NCBI GenBank assembly: GCA_037176885.1
Contig: JAWWNJ010000230.1
Span: 1 to 64,000 of the forward strand
Origin: Favolaschia claudopus
Taxonomy: Eukaryota > Basidiomycota > Agaricomycetes > Agaricales > Mycenaceae
Length of the DNA stretch: 64,000 nucleotides
Reading direction: 5' to 3'
The position numbers and the translations under genes were made by a program. Of the stretch, positions 1 through 11,005 are shown piece by piece; the first letter of the stretch is position 1, and each line of letters begins with the position of its first letter. Below the pieces are notes generated by a model. It did not search any database. It had not been told where the DNA came from and was given only the letters and a program-made list of their open reading frames with translations.

Positions 1-502
1 TGTTAATGAGGAGGGTAGATGATGATAATATATGTCGCTGAATAGCTCTTGGTTACTTGATTGACACAGAGAGCAAGAGAGCTGCTGGAATTTTCACATT
101 AATCCCATCTTTTTGTAGCAAAACGAGCTGATACCCAGCTTGAAACTGAATCAAATCTGAGTGGTGGAATTCAGACGCTCAAAAAAGCCCCAATGACATG
201 GTTCAGACAGACCAAATTTGGTCAGACAATAGAATCGTGTATAAAATACAACATAGAATACTTGAAACTGTGTTTCCTGTGCTAACAAAGCGAGAGCCAA
301 ATGGTTTCTTCTAAATAAGGCAAAATGTTAGCTGTCAGATTGAACCGACTGGTGCGAGACATTCGCGGCGTCGTTTCTCCCAAACTGCCATACAAATGGG
401 TACAGAACATCCCGATGAACATTCCTATGTGCTTGAACCAACAAAATACTACACGATTCGGCCTAAAATGGCACATTGTCGGTCACTTTTTGTAACACCG
501 AG
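1..502. mobile_element. Tc1/mariner-type MITE, right part (left end outside the window)
   Basis: This stretch is almost identical to 35631-36131, the right part of a complete 881-bp element; I saw only two base differences. It ends in the same terminal inverted repeat (TGTAACACCGAG) followed by the dinucleotide TA at 503-504. No transposase frame is present, so it is a non-autonomous element that would need a transposase in trans. The high identity of the two copies implies recent movement. Confidence 0.85.
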
Positions 503-715
503 TAGAACACGACCAAGTGTTGGTTTGCCGACCAAAAGGGATAACTTTTATTTTTATGCCTCTTATGAAGATTTTACCTCAGTATTCCCAAGAGATACAG
601 CCCGTTTTTCGGGCGGTGAAACCTTTGCAAAATTGGAACCAAACGCCTCTGCGAACCAAACAAGTACAAAGCTGCCGTTTCCGGCAAGGGCAGTGCCCGT
701 ACCCACTTACTGTAC
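503..715. repeat. Dispersed repeat, inverted relative to 46030-46205
   Basis: Most of this interval matches the reverse complement of 46030-46205, including a stretch with GGGCGGTGAAACCTTTGC and the AAAAGGGATAAC motif. It lies between the TA end of the preceding MITE and the TA start of the next element, so it is a fragment of an older repeat broken by later insertions. No coding capacity was recognised. Confidence 0.65.
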
Positions 716-717
716 TA

Positions 718-1452
718 AGATAGGCGTCACGCCAATCCGGCACCCTTATATAAGCATTACGTTAAGCACAGCCACCTGCCAAATCTTGGAAGTTTAAAAA
801 ATCAACTTGTTCTCTTTGCGATTTTGAGTCCGTCGGAACCTCAGAGAATTTTTTTTGCAGATCTACTGACTCAAGAGGCCTTTCAAGTACCAGGCTTCAG
901 GCCCTGGACCCACTTTGTTGTGCTCACCATTCAAATATATGTGAATGTCAATATCATACACATCTGACCCTAAATTCCGTGTCTGAATTCTGTTTGTGTT
1001 AAGTTCATGGAAATACATTGGATGTTTATGAACCAACAGAGCATAACACTTTGCTAGCTATCACACCTTCCTAGAGGCTAGCGTTAAACAAGGTCTAATT
1101 TGACGCGTCGCGTCGCGTCTATAGTCACGGATATATCACGTGTAGTGTGTACGTAAGCTTACATAATCCGCCAAATCTCCGCCTTATTTTTCGCAAGATG
1201 CGCTCAAACGCGTCGAAAATGAGTTTGGAAGCTTTTCATAATGGGTTGCCTTTTTTGGAAAGATCACCTTATATCTTTTCAACAAGGAAATATTGGCCAA
1301 ATCTGCGCCATCGAATCATAGATATGCCTATTAGCTACAATTTGGTGGTCTTACATTTGTCAATATGGTGTTGTGGCCAGACTTATAAGCATTTTGTTGA
1401 CGTGATGTTTCGGCTTACATAACCAGGTGCCGGATCGGCGTGACGCCTATCT
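718..1452. mobile_element. 735-bp TIR element, TA target duplication
   Basis: The ends are inverted copies of a roughly 28-bp sequence starting AGATAGGCGTCACGCC, with one mismatch in the first 26 bases. TA flanks both ends (716-717 and 1453-1454). The interior has no convincing transposase frame, so this is a non-autonomous element of Tc1/mariner-like type by its TA duplication. Confidence 0.7.
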
Positions 1453-1455
1453 TAA

Positions 1456-1893
1456 GGTAGACGACACGCAAATACGGACAACCCTCCAAATCGGGAAGAA
1501 TGGACAAGATATTCATCAAACTGGTCCTTTTCCCAGATTTAAGGAACAATTTGCAAAATCGGCTCCCAACATATTGTAGAGACCCATCCTGTATATGGTA
1601 CTATCAAACCATTTTACTTCAACTTCAGACTTGACAAGTTATTCACCGCTGGAAGTGACAAGTACTCGTGTGAAACTTTACACATCAAGACTGATCCTGA
1701 CACAAGATTTGGATATAACTTTTTCCCCTGCCCCGCAACACAGTTCGGACATGGTTCTCATAGCAATCAGGACACTTCTGCACAAAATGTTGGGAGCCGA
1801 TTTGGCATATCTGCGCAAAATGGGGGGAAAAGGACCACATCATCGGTTCATGTCCCGATTTGGAGGGTTGTCCGTATTTGTGTGTCCTTACCG
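1456..1893. repeat. Inverted-repeat element, about 438 bp
   Basis: Positions 1463-1496 and 1855-1888 are inverted copies with a core of AATACGGACAACCCTCCAAA. The element abuts the preceding one almost directly, and exact ends and target duplication are unclear. No gene was recognised inside. Confidence 0.6.
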
Positions 1894-2586
1894 GAAGATA
1901 GTTCCCAATTTGGATGGTTCGGCATCTGCCGGTGGTCCATATATAGCAACTGTGTGACGCCGTCACCGATATCACATTGTGTGGCTGTATGCAGAAATGC
2001 ATATTGCTCGTAAGTAATGCATAGGGCTGAAGTGTCCACGGACGTTATTCATTATGTTATCCGACTGTAGCCCATACTGTACTATTTCGACCGTAGATTC
2101 AGGGTTTGAGGTGTGACACTTCATCTTCACTTTTGCCATCATTCATCAGTGATTTAATTGCCTTTTAGGGAGATTTTTTCGCGTTTTGCCGATCAATTTT
2201 TGATGGGAAAATGGCCTAAAACGCGCTGTGACATGTTACGAAAATAAAATAGATTCAATTCAAGACGGTGAGAGGCGTGGTCACACGGTCACGACCTGTT
2301 ATAGGTCGCGCCGTGTCACACTCTAAACTACAAGTCCGTGACGCCAGATCCAACAAAATGTGCCTGCAATGCCGAGATATATGGACTTCAAAGTCGGGAA
2401 AAATAGCAAAACCACAATATTGCCGGGGTATAGCGACAGAACCGAGGCATATTTTTGCCCAATTTGAAATCCCACATCCATCTACCCATCGAGGGCTACA
2501 GGTTGGCTCATCCAGAGGGCAGCCCAAACCTGCCCTTTAGCGTTTTCGGCTCTTGTCGACATTAGTTTGGCTCCTGCCATACCAAA
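1894..2586. other. No recognisable gene
   Basis: No coding exon was recognised. Around 1985-2060 the sequence resembles parts of 22640-22690 and 41255-41340 (AGAAATGCATATTGC type motifs), so part is old dispersed repeat. An imperfect palindrome lies near 2275-2320. Confidence 0.5.
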
Positions 2587-4239
2587 TGTCGCAAATTTAT
2601 TTATTTTGTTATCGGGCCCGACAGCCCGATCGGGCGCAATAAGCATACGATAGGCGTCCTATATTGCCCGATAACCGCCCGACAGTGCCCGATCGGGAGG
2701 CTATCAGGAGGCTATCAGGACACTATAGGGTACGATGGGGTGTTTCGCGAACATAAGTAATTTGGTGAACTTGTAATCGACATTTGGATGCCCTACCTGC
2801 AAGCTTTGACTGCAATGTTTCACTGCTTCCAAAAAGCCGACTCCTTCTGTCCAAAAAACGGACGTTGCTTGCGGTGCTTTATATTCATTCGAGTAATTGC
2901 AGTGAATGGCGAGGGCAGTGGTGGGGACGAGAATGAGGATCAGAATGTAAACGAGCGTGAAGACAACGCTTTGCTGCAGTAACCAGTCAATGTTATAAAT
3001 ACCTTGCAATTTTTTGCCGTCGCAAAATCTTCAGCGCTACTGATCTTCGCCAGCTTGCAATAACATCGAGATGGTACGGGCAGGAACTCAGCAAAATTTG
3101 GGAGGACGAGGAAGGAAAAACAAATATATTTCAAAGATACTGCTACACTCATTTCTTCAGTGCCTTGTTCCTTCGAGGGGCCGGCGCCGACGATGGTTCC
3201 ACTGGTTTGATTTGGCGAAGGCAGTTGCCAAAAAGCTGGTGGTAATTTCCGTCTACCTCCTTGGTCATTTCCTCCCTCTCCAAAGTAGCTGCGATGCATT
3301 CGGGGCTCAATCTCATCGAGTCAATCAACGGGGAGATCACTCCCAACTCACAGTTTCTGTTAGGGTGGGTTGCAGGGTGGGCAGCACATTGGACGGCGTG
3401 CGCGCGTAAGCGTAATGGATCAGCAAGCGAAAAATAGGAAGAGCAGTGTATCGACGCACCTAAATGTAGTCCAGGAGCCCAGTAAAACCTCTTCCTTGCC
3501 CTCCTTATAGTCATCCGAGACTGCACTTCGCCTGGTAACGGTCCCCTTGGTCTGAGTTGGGATCAACGCGGTTAGAGGCGCGCAGACATTGCGCGGACAC
3601 GAATTTTTTGGAGGTGATGCGAGTCGGATCATGCGACAGGCGAGTTCATTGGAAAGGGACCCGGATTTTCCGGTTCAGAGTCGCATGAAGAGGGGCAACG
3701 TGCGAACGGACGCGGGGGTGCCAGGGAAGTGAGAGAGACGTTGGAGAGACGAGGAGGTCATGACGACCGTAAGACGAGTGTCATTTGTTTGGCAATGCTT
3801 GGCTGTGGAGCCAACCCAATATGTTGGAGTTCGTTCCACAACTCTTTAATGCGCGCGTGGGACAGTGGTAAGGCCCCTCAAATTACTGATTCTCCACGTC
3901 GGTTCGACTCCAGCTACTAACAATTTACTCGCCCTTTAAAATTGAGCACTGAACAGCATTAAGTACATCCATTACAAAATTGAAACAGTACTACAGTGCC
4001 ATTACAACAGCAGGTAACAAATGAAACAAATAATTCTTTTACATTTTCATTATTTTGTGGGCTCCTGAGACCGTGCCCGATAGGTTGTTATAGGGCTGTC
4101 GGGCCATCGGGCGCAATCGTGCCTGATTGCGCCCGAGTCCTCCCTATAGGGTAGGTGTCAGGCCGATGGCCCGAAAGCTCCCGATAACAACCGATCGGGT
4201 ACGATCGGGCCCGACAACAAAATAAATAAATTTGCGACA
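2587..4239. mobile_element. 1.65-kb TIR element with GCCCGAT subterminal motifs
   Basis: The ends are near-perfect inverted repeats of about 35 bp beginning TGTCGCAAATTTATTTATTT. Inside each end there are clustered copies of GCCCGAT and its complement, the arrangement expected of transposase-binding subterminal motifs. Flanks share only AA or AAA, so the target duplication is not settled. No transposase frame was recognised in the interior, so it is probably non-autonomous. A weak tRNA-like A-box/B-box pair lies at about 3855-3920. Confidence 0.7.
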
Positions 4240-4849
4240 AAGGCTCCCTCTCCCAGCAACTTCGAACACTCATAATAGTCAGATACCCGGAACAGAGGGG
4301 ATGGTGAGATCTGGAAATGTGGCTGGATCTGACAAGGCCGCCTCCAGGTCATTGACGTCGGAGACAAGTAAAGTTGCCCGGGTTGCAGGCAGTCTATACT
4401 CTAGCTGGATTCTAACGCACCCAGAGCATAGTGGGAAAGCTTTCCGCGTTGGCGACCTCGACTACTGTATCGTTTCGACGAATGGTTCACGGGCCGTTAC
4501 GCGTTACCCTCAAAGTTCACCCGACAACTTGTTCACCGAGCGGCAATCACATCAAAATTGCCATATATGGTATCCCGGCACCTGTCGGCAGCTTGCCCGG
4601 CCGAGAAATTTTGTGATTTTTTCGACCTTTTGGGACCCAAAACCCCACCGTTGGCTTAAACCTCTGACCTAGCAAACATCCATAACAAGAATTTCTCGGT
4701 TTTGATTGAGATTTGGTCAAGGTTCAATGGTGCGGCAGACATTTGATGTGCTGATGGAATCGTACAGCCACCGGCTATGTCTCGGCCCGAACCAAAAGCG
4801 CGAACCAAGAAATTTTGTGAATTTTGAGACTTTTGACCCGGGGGATCTC

Positions 4850-5076
4850 AAAACCGCGGAGGTTATTGAAAGTGTGTAAAAGCAAGAATGCACTGGTCGA
4901 GGATCGAACTCGAGACCTCCCGCATATATAGTGGTGGCTCTACCAACTGAGCTACCAGTCCGTTAATTTGGGACCGGATCCAAACATGTTGGACTAAGTC
5001 ACTAGCTGACTTATGACTCAAGGCTATGCAGTATTACAGCATGCTTGTTAGTTGAAGCAAGGTAATGGTTCTGACA
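4850..5076 (-). mobile_element. 227-bp insertion with tRNA-like region, 9-bp target duplication
   Basis: The insertion is flanked by GGGGATCTC at 4841-4849 and again at 5077-5085, while the related copy near 27740 has the site once. It contains a minus-strand tRNA-like sequence followed by a TTTT run nine bases past its end, resembling a pol III transcription unit. A 9-bp direct duplication fits retroposition (SINE-like) better than a Tc1 or CACTA element. The tRNA-like part lies in the second half of the insert, not at its 5' end as in classical SINEs. Confidence 0.6.
4890..4961 (-). tRNA. tRNA-like sequence, probable pseudogene (Ile-UAU-like)
   Basis: On the minus strand all tRNA segments have canonical lengths: 7-bp acceptor stem with one G-G mismatch, D stem GCTC/GAGC, 17-nt anticodon arm, 5-nt variable loop, and perfect T stem TCGAG/CTCGA. 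The A box (TAGCTCAGTTGG) and B box (GAGTTCGATCC) are good. The anticodon stem has two mismatches and position 33 is A instead of U; the nominal anticodon is UAU. It is therefore a decayed tRNA or a tRNA-derived promoter in a retroposon. Confidence 0.5.
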
Positions 5077-5359
5077 GGGGATCTCTAGTCTTCCTTCTTA
5101 TAGTGATTTCTGCACAGTTTCAACCCCACTGGGTAAAAAGTGAGTGCACAGTAACAATTTCCAAATTAGGTATCTGACTTGTCACGAAGTTCGGTCCGCT
5201 ACCATACTTACTCTGTACTATGTAGTATGTAATTCAGTAAATTGCATGTACGGACTGAAGCAAGCTTCCCCTCCTATGTGGACCATTGTCCACATACCCA
5301 ACATGTTTTTAAAGGCTAAATACTGGTGCTGTGGGCGAATACTGCATTAATACTGATGC

Positions 5360-5982
5360 TTATGTAACATTCAATCCGTTTTGGAAATCCGTGATCCTCC
5401 GCGTCTTTCGGAACGCGTTAACTTCGTGCCAAGACAATGCTCCGTTTTGGAAACAATATACGGGTTTTGATGGAGTGGTGCTCGTTCGTTTGTGCTTACG
5501 TTTGTTGACGATGAGAGGTGCTGGGAGTAACCCTGCTTCTTTCTCGAGAGCATCGCGAGATGCGTTACGGTAACCGCCAGTAATGCAACGCGCGACGCAC
5601 TTGTTAATATTCTCGAGCGGTTTTAGCGCCTTCTCGGGAACGGGGAAGAAGGAGTTGACCCCATAATCTGCACGAGGGAGAACGACCGCACGCGCAAGGT
5701 CTCGGACCATCAGTGGTTTCAGTCCCCAAACGGCGTGAGTGAGGGCGATAGCAGCGTTGAGTGATCTCGCTGCTGACGCGGAGCGGTATTTAATATGCAC
5801 CTCACCCGTTAGTTTGGATCAATCCATACCCCCACCCACTTGACAACCTCTGCAGGATGTATCACGACTCCATCGAAAACGACAACATATCGGGACAAAT
5901 CGGTGCGGCCAGGGGTGTGGTGAATGAGTTCAGTCTTGGAGCTCTCAAACGTCGCTTCATCCGTTCTAGCCCATTCCGCCGC
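5360..5982 (-). pseudogene. Tad-like LINE reverse transcriptase, C-terminal part
   Basis: Minus-strand frames give sequence typical of the region after the RT catalytic loop of fungal non-LTR retrotransposons: a KTELIHHTP motif, then KWVGVWID, then an alanine-rich stretch ending RADYGVNSFFPVP and a short tail. The reading frame is broken by a stop near 5805. The fragment stops exactly at the AAT target duplication of the MITE starting at 5986 and resumes at 14457 with the RT YGFVDD motif, so the two pieces are one gene split by insertion. Confidence 0.7.
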
Positions 5983-6173
5983 AATAGAGGGTTTGCGATG
6001 AGCCATTGGAGCCATTGACAGCTATTTTGGAAACGATAGACATTTTCGATTTTCGAGCTGAGTTCGGCAACTCCCGGCAGACCTGTCATATAATTATTTT
6101 TAGCTACAACTCAGCTCCATCATGACGACGAGCGTTCCCCGCCAATACACAGTATACTCTCCTCACTCTCACC

Positions 6174-7360
6174 ATGATACGACGAGGAAACCGCCGCCAC
6201 ATACCTAAGGAGCAGAAACAGCTCATCACCACAATGTCGGCCCATATGTCTGTCCCAGACATTGCTGCAGCTACCGACATCAGCGAGCGAACCATTTACC
6301 GCATCATCCGAACGTGGCGGACCACTGGGGACCACGTCCGAATTCCTCTGCAGCTTGGACGACCCCGCATTCTTACATCTTTTGATGTCGCGGTCTGTAA
6401 TCTTCTCAATACCCTTCGTATTTGACCCTTTGAGAAGTATCTTGAGGGTCTTGTTGCGAGAACCCCCGACATCTATCTTTTCGAGCTACAGGAATGTTTG
6501 TACGAAGCCACGGGACTCGACGTCGCTAAAACCACCATCCGTGACGCCCTTTTGCGAATGGGTTATGTTCGGGTTCATGTAAGTAAAATTGCTGGGAGTT
6601 TCGTGCCGCTGACATGAGTATATCCTTAGATATCTCGAACTGCACTCGAAGCTGAGGAAAACAAACGGCTTGGGTTTCAATGTGAAGTTGGACAACACCC
6701 ACCTCGAAGACTGGTTTTCCTAGACGAAGCAGCTTGCAATCGACATACAACGCGGAGGCAGATGGCATGGGCGCCCATTGGAATGCGAGCACGGCGGCAT
6801 GATTTTTTTGTCCGAGGCATCCGGTATGTGTTTCTGCTCTTGCCAGCGCTACGTGCCTGCTGATATGTATAGTTATTCTGTTCTTCCGGCAATTTGCCTC
6901 GATGGCATACTTCACTTCGATGTGTTGACTCGATCCTGGACCGCCGTAGAGTTCCGCAACTATCTCGATATTCTCCTTGACCGCATGAATCCCTTTCCGC
7001 AGGACAACTCCGTTCTCGTCATGGACAACGCAAGTGTTCATCACTTTGATGGGATTCGTGAGATGGTCGAGGGACGGTGCGTAGCATACATATATCCTAT
7101 TGATTGCCAACTCACTGAATTTGATTTGCAGCGGGCGCCGACTGATTTATCTGTCACCATATTCTCCCGACTTCAATCCATGCGAAGAAGGGTTTTCATG
7201 CATGAAATACTGGATCCGACGCAACCGGGACGATGTTCTCAGCTCGATGGAAGGGCGTGATGGTTGTGACCCCATTGCAACTTTGTGGGAAGCTGCTCAT
7301 GAGACAATGACCCCAGAGAACATTGAAGGATGGTTTAGGGATTGCGGATACGTTGTATAG
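6174..7360 (+). pseudogene. IS630/Tc1-mariner transposase (DD34E) with one nonsense codon
   Basis: Four exons are inferred: 6174-6578, 6630-6823, 6873-7076 and 7132-7360, with introns of 49-55 nt bearing GT-AG ends. The N terminus is a helix-turn-helix region (DIAAATDISERTIYRIIRTW). The catalytic triad of a DDE_3-type enzyme is visible: D in FLDEAA, D in VLVMDNASVHH, and E in NPCEEGF, with 34 residues between the second D and the E. The only break is a TGA at 6423-6425 in the first exon; sequence on both sides stays in frame and homologous, so a single C-to-T change of a CGA codon would explain it. The gene lies 140 bp from the convergent partner gene and within shared TIRs, so it likely mobilised the element before the nonsense change. 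Confidence 0.8.
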
Positions 7361-7499
7361 GTTGTTGTATCAGTAGTTGTCAATACACGAGTAGGACACC
7401 AAGAAATTATATAAACAATATGACTATACAAATATACAGAACACTAGTAGCGATACAGTATTTTCAGCAGAGGCGATAACATACACAGCGCGAAATAAA

Positions 7500-8970
7500 T
7501 CAGTTCTCCTTGTCGCTTTCATCCCCCACTACCCTCGCCCGCTTCTTCCCCTTGCGTTTCTTAGCGGCGGCGACCATCTTACTTGCCTTGCGCACAAAGT
7601 TACCCACGGCACCGGCTGCCATCCCAACGTCGGTTTTGTAGAACTTGGTATCGAAGTCGGCGATGCTGTTGGCGTAGACAATGCCTTGTTCCCCAAGGCT
7701 GTCAGCATATTGGAAGTAGTTGAGAGCTGGGTACTTTTCATCCAGAGCACGCAGCACGTCGGAGACAAGGAGGACGTCCTCGTCTTCATCAGATTCATCT
7801 GATGACTCGTCCTCACGTCGACGTTTGACGCCATTGCCATCGCGAAGGATGGTATCACCGGACTCGGAGTTGCCAAGATGGAGATGGATGGGGGGCATGG
7901 TATTTTGCCCGCGGTTACGAGTGCGCTCCTCGCGAGCACGGCCACGCTCTGCAAGCTCGTCAAGCTTGAGGACTTTGGGAGGATGTTCCAGATCTACGGT
8001 GCCATCGTGCTGAAGACAGAAGTCAGCAGTGTAAAAGAGAAACAGGAATTCCACGTCACGCACCATGTACCAAGCCCACAAATTAATAACATCTATTCCA
8101 ATCTCGACGTGCTTGCCGGGGTACTTAGATTTCGGGCCCATCACGTAGCACCACCGATTTTTGCCAGGATGTTCCGCGCACTTGAGATGGTTTTGAATCT
8201 GCTGTACCTCGGTGGCGGTAACAGCGGTCTCGGGGGGTTTTTCGGCCTGTTTTGTCGTCTTTCCATCAGGCTGCACCTTCTGAAGAGACGGTGTGCTCAA
8301 CGCCGAAGAACCCATAGATAACGGATGACTTACCAGGTTAACCACTTCCATTATCACCTCTTTCTGACGACGTGTGCTTTTCTGGAGCTTGAGAAGCTGC
8401 TGGAAGGCGTCGCGAACATCGTCCTCGGACGACAGACGGTGATATGGATCCTTACGACGCTCCTGAGACTCTTTCCACCCCAACGTCGCAGATGTGGGGT
8501 CGACATTCATCTGAGCTGTGATGCGTGATAGAAAGTCGCCGGCAGGAATGTCAGAGGGGAGGACGAGGGTTGTGGTGACCGTGGCGCGCTTCTTTCCATT
8601 TCCTGGCTCGCCATAAATAGGGACTTTGACTGTGATGAAGGTAGTGCGGTCTGGAAGTTTATTAGTAGCCTGCAGAATGCGCAAATAGCTGTAACACACC
8701 TGCAGTTTGACTGGGAGCTGTAGTGGATGGCAACTGAGATTGGCGGGCTTCGACAATGTGAGGAGGGAACGGAGGAAGCCGGTATTGATGATAAGACGGA
8801 TCTTCATCGCTAGAATCGTCGTCGTCGCCCCCAGGCTGCTCGTAGTCGCGGGTGTGGTCAAACATGCCATTGTCGAGAGAGGCCTGTAATTGGGCCACTG
8901 CGAGCTGTCGTCCGGTGAGAGCAGGGGGAGGGCCGACGCCAAGAAGATATGGTGCAATAGTGTTTTGCAT
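7500..8970 (-). CDS. Transposon-borne partner protein, unknown function
   Basis: Exons are inferred at 8970-8700, 8650-8334, 8279-8064 and 8009-7500; the introns are 49, 54 and 54 nt with good GT-AG ends. Starting at the ATG at 8970 and removing the introns gives about 437 residues without a stop. The N-terminal part is acidic. The middle has a motif region with C-x3-PGKNRWCYVMG and W-x-WYM. A serine/acidic segment rich in D and E follows, then a short helical region (DVLRALDEKYPALNYFQYAD) that resembles a SAM-like or DNA-associated fold only vaguely. The last 40 residues are basic (KKRKGKKR), consistent with nuclear location. I do not recognise the family. It lies inside the same TIRs as the transposase and is convergent with it, so an accessory role in transposition or a captured host gene are both possible. 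Confidence 0.65.
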
Positions 8971-9312
8971 GGTGTCAAAACCGGTCGAAAAGTAGAATAG
9001 GTGGGTGCCTTGGACTCGTTGAGCGAGGATATATAGCGCAGCGTATGCTCCACACGATCGTCAGCCTGCTCGTCATGACTGTAAGTCTCCAGTGACGCTG
9101 TAACCGTACTAGATGGTCGTTGTCGAGGAGGTATTAGCAGAAAAGGTTATTCTAAATTTGGCACTAGTTACGACCTCGTCTCGGCGGCTCGGCCCGAACT
9201 CAGCTAAAAAATCGAAACTGTCTATCGTTTCCAAAATAGCTGGAATGGCTACCGATTTCCGTATTAGGAAAGTTTGATGGGCTAAACTTTTATGTCGAAG
9301 TCAAGAAGAGGT

Positions 9313-9410
9313 ACACCCCATCCACCCTCGACGAACATCACATGACATTGCCTTTTTCGGCGGACTTCAGTAAAACTCCTCCGTTCCATACCTTGTAGTG
9401 CGAATTTACT
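9313..9410. mobile_element. Truncated copy of the 40565-41005 MITE family
   Basis: The first 40 bases match the left terminus at 40565 (CCCCATCCACCCTCGACGAA core) and similarity continues for about 95 bp. It interrupts the AGAGGG-type MITE between AAGTCAAGAAGAG and CTTATTTGGAATG, which are adjacent at about 49500. The right terminal repeat is absent. Confidence 0.6.
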
Positions 9411-10031
9411 TATTTGGAATGAAAATTGGATGCTCAGACCGGGGGTAGCTTTTGTCAATACGCCGGAATTCGGGCACTTGCGTAGCCATTAGCCATTCAA
9501 TGCACTGTGAGCCCCGGACCCCGCGAATTTCACGGGGCTTTTTCACGCCATTCAGACCCGACTTTCGGGTCAATTAGTCGTGAATTTCACGTACACAACG
9601 TGAATTTCGCCCTCAAAACCCGCGACCACCGTTCACGGGATATATGTCCCCTTTCGCGGTAGGTTCTGGGGTGAATTTCACGGCATTTACAATTGAAAGG
9701 TTTGACAAAATGTGACGAGACTCGTATGATAAAAGATTGAATGTCACCCCATTTGAGCACAGTTTCACGCCATGTTCGAGCGAAATTTGAGCTGAATTCA
9801 AAGGAACTACAATACGGGTGTACAAAATATTTTGTTTTAAGATGGCAACGGCTCAAGTCCATCATTGTCCGTTAAAGAAGTCAGCACAGACAGCGGTGAG
9901 TTAATGGAACTAACCATCATCGTCTTCGGGCACTTCAGGTGATTGCGGGGGCTGGGGCGACGGCTCTCGTGAGCTCGATTGAGCTGCCAGTGATCAGCTT
10001 GTGGTCCCAGTCAATACGGCTAGAAAAAAAA

Positions 10032-10815
10032 CTAACATGATACAAGCGGACCGAGCCCGCGGCCGTGATTGGTGGTGTCGTCGTCGTCGTCATCATCGTT
10101 GTTGTCCCACGACGGACGATCGCGTCGATTCTGCCGAGTGCGGTAACGATACGTACCCTCTTTATCCTTGCAGTTTTCATAGGCCTTCTGAGAGCTGAAT
10201 GAGTCGTGTACAATGAACTCCGTGGCCCAGTGATTGGAGCAACGCTTGAGAGGCTCAAAGATATCCTCTATCTGTCTCCTGATAAGATACCGGTACCGAT
10301 GAGATAGAATACAGAATTGACTCGCCGCATCGTAAACTTTGAGGAGTTGCCGAGGGTTCTGATCTTTCCAGCCTAGGTCGAGACGCAAGAGGCCGGCATC
10401 CATGAAGCGCCGAGTTTGTTTCTAGAGAACGTAAGGATTAGCAGAGGAAAGACTTTAAGAAAATACAAGACGCACTCGAAGATCATTCCATTTTGCATCG
10501 GCAGTTGCGCCATCCATCCCGAGTATGCGACGTAGCTCCCGGATTGTCAACTGGGACAGCTGTCGAGGTCGAGGAATGGTGGGAAGGGAACGAGTAGGCC
10601 CGGACTTCATCCGAGTCGTCAGGGTGCTCCACCGTCAAGGCATCCTCTGCCTGGCGTGCTTTGAGCACCTTCCTACGTGCCTTGCGTTGCTTTCGTGCCG
10701 CCTGGTCCAACTGAGCGGAGCGCTGAGCCTCCCGAGTCTGTCGAAGCTTTGATGTAAGTTTGCGCTGGCGTGTTGACCCCGAGCGATGGTTTTCTTTGTT
10801 CGCTGAGGACGGCAT
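10032..10815 (-). CDS. Plavaka-associated accessory protein, basic N terminus
   Basis: The start chosen is the ATG at 10815 (MPSSANKENH). The first exon encodes a strongly basic, helical stretch (KLTSKLRQTREAQRSAQLDQ, then RKQRKARRKVLKARQAED) resembling a bZIP-like or coiled DNA-binding region. Frame analysis suggests an intron after the HPDDSDE region and another at about 10422-10475. Downstream are the RRFMDAGLLRLDLGWKDQ region and then NHWATEF, a conserved feature of small proteins that accompany Plavaka transposases in Agaricomycetes. The C terminus ends in an aspartate run. It is transcribed divergently from the transposase, with about 190 bp between start codons. The function in transposition is not known to me. 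Confidence 0.6.
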
Positions 10816-11005
10816 GAGTGTGAGGGGGAAGGAATAGTGTATAACGAAACACGACTCAACGGTTTTATATGCGTTGTGGGGCGGGTGGAGCAACGATGAC
10901 GCTGTGGTGCCCGCATCCCCGAAAGTCGGCTGCCGAGCTCCGCGTGACGTTATGAGTACCTAGCTCGCTGAGCCTCGCTCGCCCTCACCTGTGACCCCTC
11001 TCAGA

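Larger units (their letters stand above)
4665..5205. repeat. Dispersed repeat copy interrupted by a 227-bp insertion
   Basis: The two outer parts (4665-4849 and 5086-5205) match 27548-27864, which is contiguous there. Shared blocks include the GTGCGGCAGACATTTGATG region and the GATCTCTAGTCTTCCTTCTT region. The contiguous copy shows where the insertion at 4850-5076 entered. No terminal inverted repeats were found, so the class of the outer repeat is unknown. Confidence 0.75.
6019..9242. mobile_element. 3,224-bp two-gene DD34E transposon, GA target duplication
   Basis: Both ends carry an inverted repeat of about 49 bp starting CAGCTATTTTGGAAACGATA. GA occurs on both sides (6017-6018 and 9243-9244), and the empty site at about 49437-49450 reads through with one GA. 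Inside are a plus-strand IS630/Tc1-like transposase (6174-7360) and a convergent minus-strand gene (7500-8970). A GA duplication is unusual because this transposase family normally duplicates TA. Confidence 0.8.

Noticed and set aside
396..797. 133-codon plus-strand open frame at the window start
   Set aside because: It runs across a MITE end and a dispersed repeat, and the related repeat at 46 kb does not keep the frame.
3855..3920. tRNA-like A box and B box on the plus strand
   Set aside because: The B box (GGTTCGACTCC) is good but acceptor and anticodon stems do not pair; not called as a tRNA gene.
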